A DNA stretch of 64,000 nt from Arcuatula senhousia (Eukaryota > Mollusca > Bivalvia > Mytilida > Mytilidae): assembly GCA_963971305.1 (NCBI GenBank), contig OZ020303.1, positions 18,473,184 through 18,537,183 of the forward strand, written 5' to 3'. Position numbers and translations under genes: made by a program. The notes under the pieces were generated by a model that searched no databases, was not told the origin of the DNA, and saw only the letters and a program-made list of their open reading frames with translations. This document shows positions 35,887-46,840 of the stretch, piece after piece. Within the stretch, counting starts at the first letter, position 1. The number at the start of each line of letters is the position of its first letter.

Positions 35887-38800
35887 TAGAAAAATAAAGG
35901 TAAACAATAATAAATCAAACCATCTCAAATGTTAAAGAATCAATAGCAGATACGATATTGTACTAAAGTGAATACCAAGAAAGCCGAAATAAATGGGGAT
36001 ATAAGCTGAACCATCCTCTCTAGCCAAACCTCCTCCGCCCTCAAGAGAAGGGGACCGAGTCGTAATCCCCGTTGTTCCAAAATTAAGGTCGGAACTTGAA
36101 GAAGGACATTTTCCATCCATGAGTATGACCCCCCTCTTTTTGCATCTAAAATCAGCATCTTCATGTTCTTTGGAAAATACTTATAAAAATGTTTTAATAA
36201 ACAAGTCACAAATTAGTATTATTAAAATTGAAACAAGTTTCATATTATTTTTTTATCATGCTTTTAAAAGCCAATAAAGGTAGATTAAGGTACATACCCG
36301 ATACACAACGAAGTAATATCAACAATGTGATTAGTACCTGTCCTAGGTATGTCACAAAGGAGTAACGAATGGCCATTAATTAATTCAATATTTGTCTCAA
36401 TCGTCCGAACTTCTGAGACCAAATTGATATCCATTTATAAGTGTAACTATTGTTCGAAAATTTTATGTAGTCCATTTGATTTTGTGACAGAAATACACAT
36501 CCTTCCGATAAATGTTTTGGTGCACGGTAAGGGTGATTCAGGCACCCACGCTTTGTTTGGAAATGAATGTGAATATTGTCGTAATATTTCAGTTATAAAT
36601 AAAATTTGATGGTCCGTTCTAGTCGGCTGCGTCCACAAAGATAAATGTAAAAATATACTTTAAACTCATCCCATGGAAAAATGATAAATAATGTCTGTAA
36701 TCATTACTGATCCGTCGTGTACACATAAAGTGATCTAATCAATATTTATTGATCCGATTTGTACTATTTGTTTCCCTTTAAGGAACCTCAAATCTGCCTG
36801 ACGGAAGAAATATCAATAAATTCAATTCAAAAGGAAGTTTTTGTTTTTTTTAAAAAAAAAGGTCCCCGGAGAACCTTCATTTCTAAAATAAAGAAAAAAT
36901 ATTTGGAATGAAAAAGTTACTGAGGATATTACATGACGTGTATGCCTACTGATAACATTGAGCTGTTAAAAAATATATTTTTTTAATTTAGTAAATCGCG
37001 CATGGAGTAAACCACGAAAACAAAAGAGTACAACGGATGAAAAATAGACAAATATATTTAAAAAAGAGTGACCACTATAAAAAGAACTTTTTGACCCCCA
37101 CCAAAAAAAAGTTCACAGAGTCGTCGATGCATACAAAATTAAAAGACAATTTAATATAAAAGACATCGGGGTAACTGTTGACCAGACGGACAGAATAAGA
37201 TGAGCTATCGGAACCGGTAAGATTATTCTGCAAATACATTGTAAATTGTCATTTTCTGACAACTTAAGTTCAAAACATTAATAATAGAACACAAATAATT
37301 AGTAACATATTAAACCCGTCAACTCCTGAGGAAATTAAAACAGTCGTTTGTTTTTTGCAACAGTCATTAGAACTGAGGAGAGGAGACTAGCAAACTGTTT
37401 TTTATTTTATTAAGGTTTATATGTTATAATGTTTGTATTTGTAAACTCGTGCTTGTATGTTATCTATGTAGCTATATGTATGTACTTCGACCCAAATGGG
37501 TTAAAGTTTTCAAATAAAGAAAGATTGTAAAGAATTAATGGAAGATAATGGGATAATGTGGAATAAGTGTACGCGACACAACCTATAATACGATCAACAA
37601 TTTCGCACTTCGGAAAGCAAGGCGTTGCACTAAGCCGTGCTAAGCATAACCCAACTAGACCATTCAGAAAACAGGAGGTAAACAACTGACTGACTGACCT
37701 TGTAAGGGGATGAATGATATATAAAAATACGCTAAAGCTATGTATCAAATTTAAAATTTGTCCCTTCAGTATAACCCGAGAAATCTGTTACGATTTTTGA
37801 CCATTTTGGGAAACAGAAAGTAGATGACCGACTGACTGACATGGAAAGGGAAGGCACGATACAACTCATCATGCTTAAGCTGTGTGCCAAATTTAAAATC
37901 AATCCCTTCAGTAGAAGCTAAGAAATCTGTTATGAAAATTTTTCCATTTTAAATAGTCTAAGTCGGCTCGGAAAACAGGAAGTATATCACCGACCGATCT
38001 AGAACGTATAGCAAATGTACATCCCATCATGCTTCAGCTGTCTACCAAATTTTAAATCAATCCCTTCAGTAGAAGCCGATATAGTGTACCGGACGGGCAG
38101 ACGGACGGACAAGGAGATTTCAATATAGCCCTCTCTCTCTCGAGTGGGGGTATAATAGCCAGCAGCCTTTAATCTGACCATTGATCGCTGGCCCTAGATT
38201 GAAAAAAATATATATATAATACCTATGATTCAAGCTTAATCCTAAAGTGTCAAGGAAATACCCCCTTCTTGACAAAGAACAATTAACATAAATTCGATGA
38301 ATCAGCTTTGAAAAAGATTCCTGGCTTAGAACAGGGCGGGGTTTAAATGTTTTGTTAGGCCCAACCTCCCCTATCCATAATCAATATAACAAAACACAAA
38401 CTAACACATGATAAAGATCAAATCGATAAAAGTTCAATTCAACAACAGAGAGCGAGGGAAATAAAGACAACAAGAAAAAAAAGGACTTAGAGGCACTCGA
38501 AGCTACTAACAGCTGGTTTATAGTAGCACCTATCGACCGATTTAAAAATCAAAGCGCAAAAGCGTTAAAAGGCAGAGTAAATTTAAGCGCTAAAATGAAA
38601 AACGATCTGTTTTTCACCAACTTGTAACATATCATTTTTGTTCGTTTGCTTCGTCCACTTAAACATTTGTTAAGAAATCCGTAATTTGGCTCCGCCCACT
38701 TGAATATATATGACGTATTGAACCCAATTAAAGGTTAAAGGTCAACAATGCTTAATTGTACATCAACTGGTGTGTCAATATATGAAATGTAGTGCCACAT

Positions 38801-39294
38801 TTATATCGTATCTATTATAGGGGTATAAAACGAACCTCTTAGTTTAGAAACCTGTATAACATTTAATACATTGAAATAATAATTATATTCACAATTTATA
38901 TTCTATAATAGATCCTCTGGTAGGAATATTGCCTGACCGATTTACTCTGTCTAAAAAAAAACCCGCGAAAATCAGATAGCCATATGACTCCATTGGGCTC
39001 TTCCCAAAAAAACAAGTGCATCGCGGATTCCAAATCCAACACAGCACTTCAAACAATTAATGATTTGGTGATGTATCATCGCGCAAAACCTATACACTTG
39101 ATCGCTGTAATGCTGAAAATGACACAAGTATAAAAAGGCAATTAATATTTTAAAGTAAGTATCAAATTATCAATATTTGTAAAGACTTAATTTAAGGATT
39201 TTACTTAAATGTTAATTTCGTAACCTTGACTCAATAAAGTTTAAGCAAGTTTTTTTTTCATTCCCAAAGTATTGTGTTTGAATTTATTTGCTTA
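35887..39294. repeat. Gene-poor interval with LINE 3' end and three-copy tandem repeat
   Basis: 37390-37530 (plus) resembles a LINE 3' end (CCCAAATGGG hairpin, then CAAATAAAG). 37555-37590 is an inverted fragment of the SINE-like repeat. 37650-38130 holds three diverged units of about 150 bases sharing 'aatcaatcccttcagtagaa' and 'agtagatgaccgac', ending in 'cagacggacgg'. No gene was seen; a frame near 36000-36120 (minus) was not recognised. Confidence 0.45.
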
Positions 39295-39600
39295 AAAAAC
39301 AACATTGCCATAGCTATCGGGATGGGATATTCCCTTTACAATAACAAATCTACGTGTACATTTATTTTTTTCAATAAGGTATAGATATTTATGATCAAAT
39401 TTAGAAAACGATTTTACTAATTTGTGGTAGCGATATCCTTGTTTTATTATTTTTTCTGTAATAAACCGGTTTTTTTTTTTATAAACAATCAAATCAGAAA
39501 TACCACTATAGAACTGAGCATATCTTGCCAACTGTGAAATAGTAACTCCGTAAGACGGAGAAAGTGGTACACCTTTATTGAAAAATCTAAATTCAATCAA
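39295..39600 (-). pseudogene. Fragment of a retroelement reverse transcriptase C-terminal region
   Basis: About 100 residues on the minus strand carry VPLSPSYGV, ISQLARYA, KQGYRYHKLVKSFSKF and KGISHPDSYG. This is the block found downstream of the RT domain in a retroelement family common in marine invertebrates (possibly Penelope-like; clade unsure). No RT catalytic region was found alongside, so it is an isolated fragment. A piece of the same protein type, from the RT core, lies at 51817-51955. Confidence 0.5.
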
Positions 39601-41183
39601 AGTACTGAAAGAACTGGTAGCCGGGGTAATCTACACATTTTAAGTTGTTTATGTGAAGCAAATTATGAAAATTAAAAGCTACTGTTTGTGTAAAGGGGAT
39701 TTTTACAAGGATTCCAATGAAAAAAAAAGATTTTGCAAATCGAACCAAAAATATACTCATGGACAAAAGAAACGTTACACCCCGAAAATAAATGCTTATC
39801 AGAAACATAAAAAATTTTGGTCATTTCACTTGTTTAATTTTCATAAAACGCATCCTTACCAAGGTTTATCATGGAAAATTTGTTGAAAATGGTGAAAAAA
39901 GAAGCCGATATTTTGATTTTCTAAAAAAACAATGAAATTGAAAATTTGTATCGAAGAAATAATCTTTTTGTCTGAAAGGTCAAATTTGATGCCCCCTTGT
40001 GTATTTAATTGAAAGAAAAACGCCTATTGTCTAAAACATTTTTACAGAAAGTTGATATGGTAAGGCGGGGAGTGTGAATGTTAATTTTCATTCGAAGAGA
40101 GGATTTCGAACACACATTTTTATTCCGTTCATTTTGTCTTTAGTATTGGGTAGATTCGTAACAAAAAATTTATTCTGATACGAAAGTGTTTCCGGTTAGT
40201 GGGTATTTCAAGTTATCAAATCGCAACCGGAAGTGGTTATTCAAGTCAAGAAGAATTCAATAAAATATCAGTTTTCATCACTTCTGCTTTCAGAAAAAAA
40301 GGATTTAAAGGTACCCTGATAGTCTTCTTAGTCATTTCACATTTTTACAGTTTACGAGTTAGCCAGAATTGTGATTTTGGATTTTCGCATAATTTTCATC
40401 TTTGAATGCCCGATGCTCAAAATTAAGGTTAATTCAAGTTCATTTTTCTTTGTCAGATACCATTAAGCCATTTCTTTAAATTTCTGTCAATTATTATGTA
40501 GATTATATTATTTTACAAATTTCCTTATTTAAGTATTCAAATATGTAACGTTTCTTTTGTCCATGAGTATATAAAAAAATGTTGATTTTATGGGCATGGC
40601 CTGTCTTTGATCCCCTGTAGCAATGTAACGGTGCAATATACTAGTATATGAAAACGGCCATTGACATATAAAGTAGACAGAATATAATAAGGAATTCAAT
40701 AAAAAATAATTTCAAAATTGAATGAATAATAAAAAATTCTACAACCGCGTTTTGTCAATACACCCATTTTAGCCCCTTTTGGCCACAAACCCAACACCGT
40801 TCTTCCTTCAGTGGATATTAAATCATCATATGAAAGCTTCATAACAATTGGCTGGCCCACTACAACTTAATTTCTTGTGTAAATCTATTTGCCTCAACAA
40901 ACTCTAAAACATGGCGCTTTTTGTCCCTTCGACCCTTAGTTTCTCAAAAACTGTAAGAAATATTGCAAATCTGATTGTAAAAATTGTGAAAGCAGGGATT
41001 TTCACAAGGATTCCAAGGAAAAAAAAGGATATTGCAAATCGGAACTCAATTTAAAAAGTCGATTTATGGCGGAAGTCCCCTTTTTGACCCTGTAGCAATG
41101 TAATGAAACCATTGACATATTTAGTTGACAGAATCTAATGAGGATTTCAAAAAATAATTTTACAAATAGAATGAATAATACTT
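39601..41183. other. Non-coding interval with diverged duplicated blocks
   Basis: 'ttttacaaggattccaatgaaaaa' near 39700 recurs near 40990. 'ttgacatat...gacagaat' near 40660 recurs near 41110. These look like old repeat copies. No gene was recognised. Confidence 0.4.
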
Positions 41184-43226
41184 AAATCAGATGTTTGTTT
41201 GGCTCCGTTTACTTTGTACTCCACCGTGTTAGTTTGGCTCCATTTACTTCGTACTCCACCATTAATGGTACAAAGTAAAGCCCCAGTCACACTGTCACGT
41301 TTCGGCACCCCGTTTTACTACGTTTCTAAAACGTAGTGAAACGGCTATAAACGTAACGAAACGTACCGACACGTAGTTGAAACCGGGTACATACGTAGAG
41401 ATACCTGGACGCAAACGTGGGGTGCCCCGTTTGTATCGTTTGCACGACACAAACGTGGCGAAACGCGGCTAAATAAATAAACGTAGCAGACACGTAGTAG
41501 AACGTGGTAAAACGTCGTTAAAACGTGTTAAAACCTAGTGAAAGCGTAACGAAAACCTAGTAAAACGTAACAGAATGCCCACCACCAGGTTTTACTACGT
41601 TTTCCTAGGTATTTACTACGTTTCACGAGGTTTTATGAGGTTTTCGCACGTTTTTTACGTTTAATGTTACGTTTCGCTAGGTTTTTATCACGTTTTATCA
41701 CGTTTTAGTAGGTATAATCACGTTTTATTACGCTTACTCTTTCATTTCGCCTATTTTTGCACCCTTGTTTTGTAAAAAAATCGTCATTGAGATCACATTA
41801 AAAGGAAAAAAAGGACTATGAAATTGGTAAATTACAGGATGTTGCTGAATGAGCATGTATACGCGTATTCTGCAAGATAAGGCTATGGTTGATTCAATAA
41901 AACCAGAACCGATACCAGAGGATAAGAAAAACGCGTTTAATTTGGGTGAGACATTGGAAAAGTAGGTATCCTAGTTCGGCATGTACGAAAAATTTTAGAG
42001 GAACTAGGATGGTATAATATATTGTTTCCTTAGAAACTGTTTGCGAATTGACCAAGCTATGTTCCAGGAGAATGTAGTTAAGATGACGTCAGAGTTAAGA
42101 AGAAAGACACATGGTTCAGAGAGGCAGTTGGCCTATCTCTATTGCACTTGTACTCATCAAAGCGAAAGTTTTTTGTAACAAATTATTTTTGGAATTAAAT
42201 TACTGGGATAAAATTACAATGCGATTCTTTTCTCTTATTTAAAGGGAATGAGGAAAAGACTGAAATAGTACTTTGCGTGAAAGCCTTAAAGCTTTATATA
42301 AACAATTTGTAACAAGTATTTTTGTAAGCTAATGCGCACTAGTGATATCCCGCTTCTGTTCAAAACTTTAGTATTCGGTTAACAGAAAGTAGATGACCTA
42401 GGAGTATAAAATAGATATACACCCTATTATACCATAGGATAAGATTGAAGGCGATGTATAAAACATCTACGACCTATAGTTGGACAACTGTGATAGGAAG
42501 TTTTCATCCATTTTCAACATGTGTAAAACCAGTTAAGCTAGGAACCTGACATTATTATGCACCATTTGGTACTACAGTAAATGCAAAATATCATATCTAT
42601 TATATTTTAAAAGCAGTTGGAAAACTGAGACAAAATTGTATTTCACAGACAGACGAACGGACGGACAATGGTAATATACTACTAGTATACCACTAGTGAT
42701 CATTAGTCTTTGGAGCGAAGATTTAATATAAATGTACTAAAATATGAATGAAATCACAACTTACTTTTCTCCTCAAAGCAATCTCTACCTCTTCCTGGTG
42801 AATATATATTTTGAGAAAATTACGCGGTTTTCGCAGATAATTCTTCACAGCGTAGTGACAAGTGGTAAAACGTAGTAAAACGTAGTACATACCTAGCAAA
42901 ACCGCATAAATACGTACTTAAGCGTAACATATACCTTGTAAAACGTGAGAAAGCCTAGTAATACCTGACGAAACGTACCACACACGTAGCAAAACGTAGT
43001 AAAACCTAATGAAACGGCTGATGTTAAACCTTGCCATACCTAGTAAAACGTAGTAAAACGTGAGGAAACCTTGTAAAACGTAGCATATACCTAGTTAAAG
43101 ATGAAGACCGAAAACTTTGACAATAAATTACATTAAAACGTGACGTTTTAAAACGTAGTAAAACGGGAAAGCCGATACGTGACAGTGTGACTGGGGCTTA
43201 AACGGAGCCAAACTAACATCTGATTT
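41184..43226. mobile_element. Nested TIR elements with inverted ACGTAGTAAAACG arrays
   Basis: The outer ends are inverted: 'aaatcagatgtttgtttggc' at left and 'gccaaactaacatctgattt' at right. Inside them, 41278-43201 has its own inverted ends, AAGCCCCAGTCACACTGTCA and its inverse. The arms (41300-41740 and 42850-43170) are degenerate short-period arrays of ACGTAGTAAAACG-like words. They are mostly in opposite orientation on the two sides, so the element can fold back over hundreds of bases. The middle shows no coding sequence. The Gypsy element begins only 14 bases to the right. Confidence 0.65.
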
Positions 43227-43239
43227 TAATCATAATGGG

Positions 43240-43516
43240 TGTGATAACTCAATCACTTGAAATAAAACTTAAATATTTTCTACTATTTATTAATTGCATC
43301 TAAACGGTCGAACATACAATTACAGACTGATGTAAATCCTAACCTTATCATGAAGTGTCTATAACATGTGCAGGTGCATATTAACCTTACTCTGACATTT
43401 AACTAAACATGAAATTCCCAAAGATATTTATCATCACTAGATAATTAATTTAATACTGTCTCGCCTATAGAACAATAATGCTGAGTTGATTGTTTATATA
43501 ACTGTCAATTGCTACA
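43240..43516 (-). repeat. 3' LTR of the Gypsy element
   Basis: Intact 277-base LTR. On the minus strand it starts TGTAGCAATTGAC and ends GAGTTATCACA. A TATATAAAC box lies close to its start (about 43488-43499). Adjacent purine tract AGGATGGAGGAG at 43517-43528. Confidence 0.92.
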
Positions 43517-43528
43517 CTCCTCCATCCT
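43517..43528 (-). promoter_or_regulatory. Polypurine tract of the Gypsy element
   Basis: AGGATGGAGGAG on the minus strand directly abuts the 3' LTR, the expected place for the plus-strand DNA primer. Confidence 0.75.
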
Positions 43529-43796
43529 AAGATAAAACTATTCTCAAAGTTCATTAAATACATTTTAACAATGAATTTAAAATCAGCTGTTTATGAATGA
43601 AAAACTGCACATGTAACTTTAATCAATGAAAAGAATTTATAACAATATTTCCTTAACATCCCTAGACCTACTAAAATGAATACATATATCTAACTACTAA
43701 ACATGCAGCATGCACAAGCAAGAAAAGGTAGACTGCCTTTTCATTGCACTGATGGCTAATAGGGATTATTCTGCCCTTTACAGTTAACCATCACCC

Positions 43797-44084
43797 TTAA
43801 TAAAAGTTCATATCATATACAAAGTCTCCATAACGCTCCGGTGGGTTACGGCTTCTTTTCGGTCGCGAAATGATAGGAACACTAACAGTCTCACTTGTTT
43901 CGGTTGGTTTCGTAGCTTCTACGGACGTTTCATTTGATGTTTTCTCTTCACTTAACGGTATTGTAATGTCCGAAATGTCTGGAATTTCTGGATCGTATTT
44001 CCTTCTGATTTGATTAACATGACGTCTAACAATTCTTCCATCATACAATTCAATCACATACGACACAGGTCCTGTTTGTTTCAC
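43797..44084 (-). CDS. C-terminal tail of Gypsy polyprotein (after integrase), separated by an insertion
   Basis: About 95 residues. It starts with the basic DNA-binding-like segment after the integrase core (QTGPVSYVIELYDGRIVRRH) and runs into an acidic, Ser/Thr-rich end. The frame is open up to the left junction of the transposon at 44101-45784. The other side of that insertion ends in the matching upstream part, so this is one protein split by the insertion and not a separate gene. Confidence 0.85.
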   Translation of the reverse strand: MKQTGPVSYVIELYDGRIVRRHVNQIRRKYDPEIPDISDITIPLSEEKTSNETSVEATKPTETSETVSVPIISRPKRSRNPPERYGDFVYDMNFY

Positions 44085-44100
44085 GATAGTTCCGTTAATC

Positions 44101-45784
44101 TACTCTATAGACTGATTACAGAGAGCTGGATAGAAACTAGCTACATAAAATGATTGACAGTTTAAATTGCACTGAGAAGGTCATTAAATTCCTATGATAT
44201 TCTACAGTGGAATGTCAGCAGATGTTAAAATTTATTCTAAACCACTAAATTTTCAAATTAATGCCTTCTTTTTGGTTTTCCCTGTATGTGGGGGGGGGGG
44301 GGGGGGGTGTTAAGTTCTTTCTTCTTCTTCAAAAGGGGGGATCAAATTTTGACATTGAAATTCAGTAAGAGGGGATAAGTTTTGTTTGTGTATATTTATA
44401 TATATATTGTGTATAATTTTGTAGGTGGTTATGGATATTTAATTATAAGTTATAATAACCCATTTAATTATAAGTTATAATAACCCCCCTTCAAAGAAGA
44501 TGGAGATGTACTTTTTTATCTGTGTCCGTCCGAGGTTCCGAGGTTCTGTCCCGCTTTTTGGCACTTTATTTCAAAAGCTTTATACATGTTATACTGAAAT
44601 ATTTTGCTAAAATTTTGCACAATTATAGAGCCACCAATTTGAAGAAGAGGAGGGCATAATGTTTTACCTGTGTCCGTCCGAGGTTCTGTCCAACTTTCAG
44701 TCCCCCATTTTCTCACTTTTTTAGCTCACCTATTGCCATCACTTGGCGTCCGTCATCGTCGTCGTTAACTTTTCTTCAAACTTCTCCTCTGAAACGGCTG
44801 AACAAACTTCTTAAACTTATTCTTTGATCTGGTGGTACTTTAGGGTATCCCCAACAGAACTGGTGTTGGGGATATTTGATTCATCAAAACACATGGCCAC
44901 CGTTGCTAAGGGTTTTGGCTTGTAAATCAAAAAGTATAAGAGATAGATGAAATCTGATGCCACCCTGCTGCTTCAGCATCAAATTAAAAGTTCTACAAAA
45001 GTCTCCATTTGGTCCAAGTTGTCAGATGACCCATTATAGGGGTTACAGTCCCTTGATGGTGAAAAAAAGCGTTTTTTCATGTTTTTGCCCTATAGTATAA
45101 AAACTATTGCATATAGAGAAAAGCTGTTGCTTGCCTAAATGTTCAGCTCATTTAGCTCTTCAATAGTCTCCATAGGGTCGAAGTTGTCATATGACCCTTA
45201 ATAGGGGTTACGGCCCCTAAAATAACCTTTTTAATGTTTTTGGCCTATATAGAATGAAAACTATAGCAGATAGAGAAAAGCTGTTGCTTGCTTAAATGTT
45301 CAGTTCATTTAGCTCTACAAAAGTTTCTATAGGGTCGAAGTTGTCAGATTACCCCTTATAGGAGTTACGGTCCCTAAAATAACGGTTTTTCGTGTTTTTG
45401 GCCTATAGAATGAAAACTATAGCAGATAAAGAAAAACTGTTGCTTGCTTAAATGTTCAGCTCAGTTAGCTCTACAAAATATATGTTTGACATCAAGACCA
45501 GGTGAGCGATTTAGGCTCCTGGGAGCCTCTTGTTCTCAATTTTTGCAATTAATTAAAAATTACAAGTTGATGATTTTTTAAAATTTTATACTAGACTCAG
45601 AAATAGTTATCAACAAATTCATGAAATTGTAAATAGTAAATGAGATTTTGAGTATCATGTTACATTCATCTATGCAGCCACTTCATCACCTGCTATGATG
45701 ACAGATATATTGGTAATAAAAACAAAACAGGATTATTTGGTTTACGCCCCTTTCAGAGAGTTGGTGTAATCAGTCTATAGAGTA
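44101..45784. mobile_element. 1.68 kb TIR transposon inserted in the Gypsy integrase gene
   Basis: Perfect 20-base inverted ends TACTCTATAGACTGATTACA (44101-44120) and its inverse (45765-45784). AATC is duplicated on both sides (44097-44100 and 45785-45788), a 4-base target duplication. Removing the insert and one AATC leaves an open reading frame across the site, which confirms the borders. The interior has a long G run (about 44290-44308), a duplicated 'ctgtgtccgtccgaggttc' block (44519-44690), and a full copy of the GGCTCC tandem-array element (44723-45534). No transposase was seen, so it is non-autonomous; the superfamily is not assigned. Confidence 0.85.
44723..45534 (-). repeat. GGCTCCCAGGAGCC tandem-array element inside the 1.68 kb transposon
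   Basis: Left end 'agctcacctattgccatcac' and right end 'ccaggtgagcg...aggctcctgggagcc'. About four units of roughly 155 bases with 'gaaaactatagcagata' and 'gttgcttgctta'. It is inverted relative to the copies at 17666 and 20971. Confidence 0.75.
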
Positions 45785-46828
45785 AATCCACTTTTCACCT
45801 CTTGCATGATTTACAATATAGACTTTCTCTCCTATATTGAATTGTCTCTCTTTTGTTGCTCTGTCGTGGTTGATCTTTTGTTTGAACTGTCTTTGTTGAA
45901 CGCGATTTTCAATGTTCGGATAGGTCAGATCTAGCAACGATCTCGGCTTCCTTCCCATAAGCGCTTCTGCTGGTGCAATTCCTGTTGTTGCGTGTGGTGT
46001 AAGTCTATAAGTAAATAGTAACTTTGCAATTCTCGATTCTAAGCTTCCCTCAGTCATTTTCTTAAGTCCTTCTTTGAACAACCCATTTGTACTTGGTTGA
46101 TATGGCGATGTTCGAATCTGCTTAATTCCATTACGAGTTAAAAAGTCTTGGAATTCTCCACTCACAAATGCAGTTCCGTTGTCACTGACAATGGTTTCGG
46201 GTAATCCATGAATAGAAAACATAGTTCTCAATTTATCAATGGTTGCTGCACTTGTTGCTGAATGAACAATGTGTACATCCATAAATTTAGAATGTGCATC
46301 GACACATACAAGAAACATCTTCCCGTATAACGGTCCTGCGTAATCAATATGTAATCTTGACCACGGTTTTGATGGCCACTCCCACGGGTGCATTGGTGCC
46401 TCTGCAGGTAAATGTCTATTCACTTGACATTTGCTACAAGTTCGCACAGTTTGCTCTATTTCGGAATCCATGTTAGGCCACCAAACATATCCTCGTGCTA
46501 GCATTTTCATACGTGAAATGCCTTGATGTCCCTCATGCAACTCTTTGAGCATTGTTTCTCGTCCTTGTGGCGGAATAATAACTCTATTTCCCCACAACAA
46601 ACATCCATCATAAACACTTAACTCCGTTTTTCGACTAAAGTATGGTTTCATGTCCTCTATGCCACTTTGATACGGCCAGCCCTTTAACACATAATTAGTT
46701 ATCTGACTTAGCACTGGATTTTTCCTGGTCCATGCTTTGATTTGATCTGATGTAATCGGTGTACCATCCATATGTTCCATAAGATGAATCATTTCAGATG
46801 GAACTTCTACATCTTCCTCCTGTTTCAA
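45770..46828 (-). CDS. Gypsy integrase region of the polyprotein
   Basis: Same frame as the gag-pol frame at 46844-49417, from which only the stop TAA at 46841-46843 separates it. Zinc-binding HHCC: H98, H101, C131, C134. Core acidic residues: D162 (HIDYAG) and D216 (SDNG). The third catalytic position (35 residues after D216) falls on a Lys in NGLFKEGLKKM. The segment looks shortened by about seven residues against the family, removing the usual Glu context. The final residues before the stop come from the inserted transposon end. The natural C-terminus is at 43797-44084. Catalytic competence is doubtful. Confidence 0.88.
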   Translation of the reverse strand: MKQEEDVEVPSEMIHLMEHMDGTPITSDQIKAWTRKNPVLSQITNYVLKGWPYQSGIEDMKPYFSRKTELSVYDGCLLWGNRVIIPPQGRETMLKELHEGHQGISRMKMLARGYVWWPNMDSEIEQTVRTCSKCQVNRHLPAEAPMHPWEWPSKPWSRLHIDYAGPLYGKMFLVCVDAHSKFMDVHIVHSATSAATIDKLRTMFSIHGLPETIVSDNGTAFVSGEFQDFLTRNGIKQIRTSPYQPSTNGLFKEGLKKMTEGSLESRIAKLLFTYRLTPHATTGIAPAEALMGRKPRSLLDLTYPNIENRVQQRQFKQKINHDRATKERQFNIGEKVYIVNHARGEKWIYSID

Positions 46829-46840
46829 TGGTAAGCGACT

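Noticed and set aside
35932..36209. Minus-strand frame with a Gly-rich linker-like segment near 36000-36120
   Set aside because: No splice partners or recognisable domain; the length is within chance for this base composition.
36349..36609. Plus-strand frame with two CxxC-like pairs
   Set aside because: Spacing does not fit a known zinc finger and flanking exons are absent.
40199..40405. Short plus-strand frame as a possible gene
   Set aside because: No start context, signal, domain or splice site; flanked by old repeat blocks.
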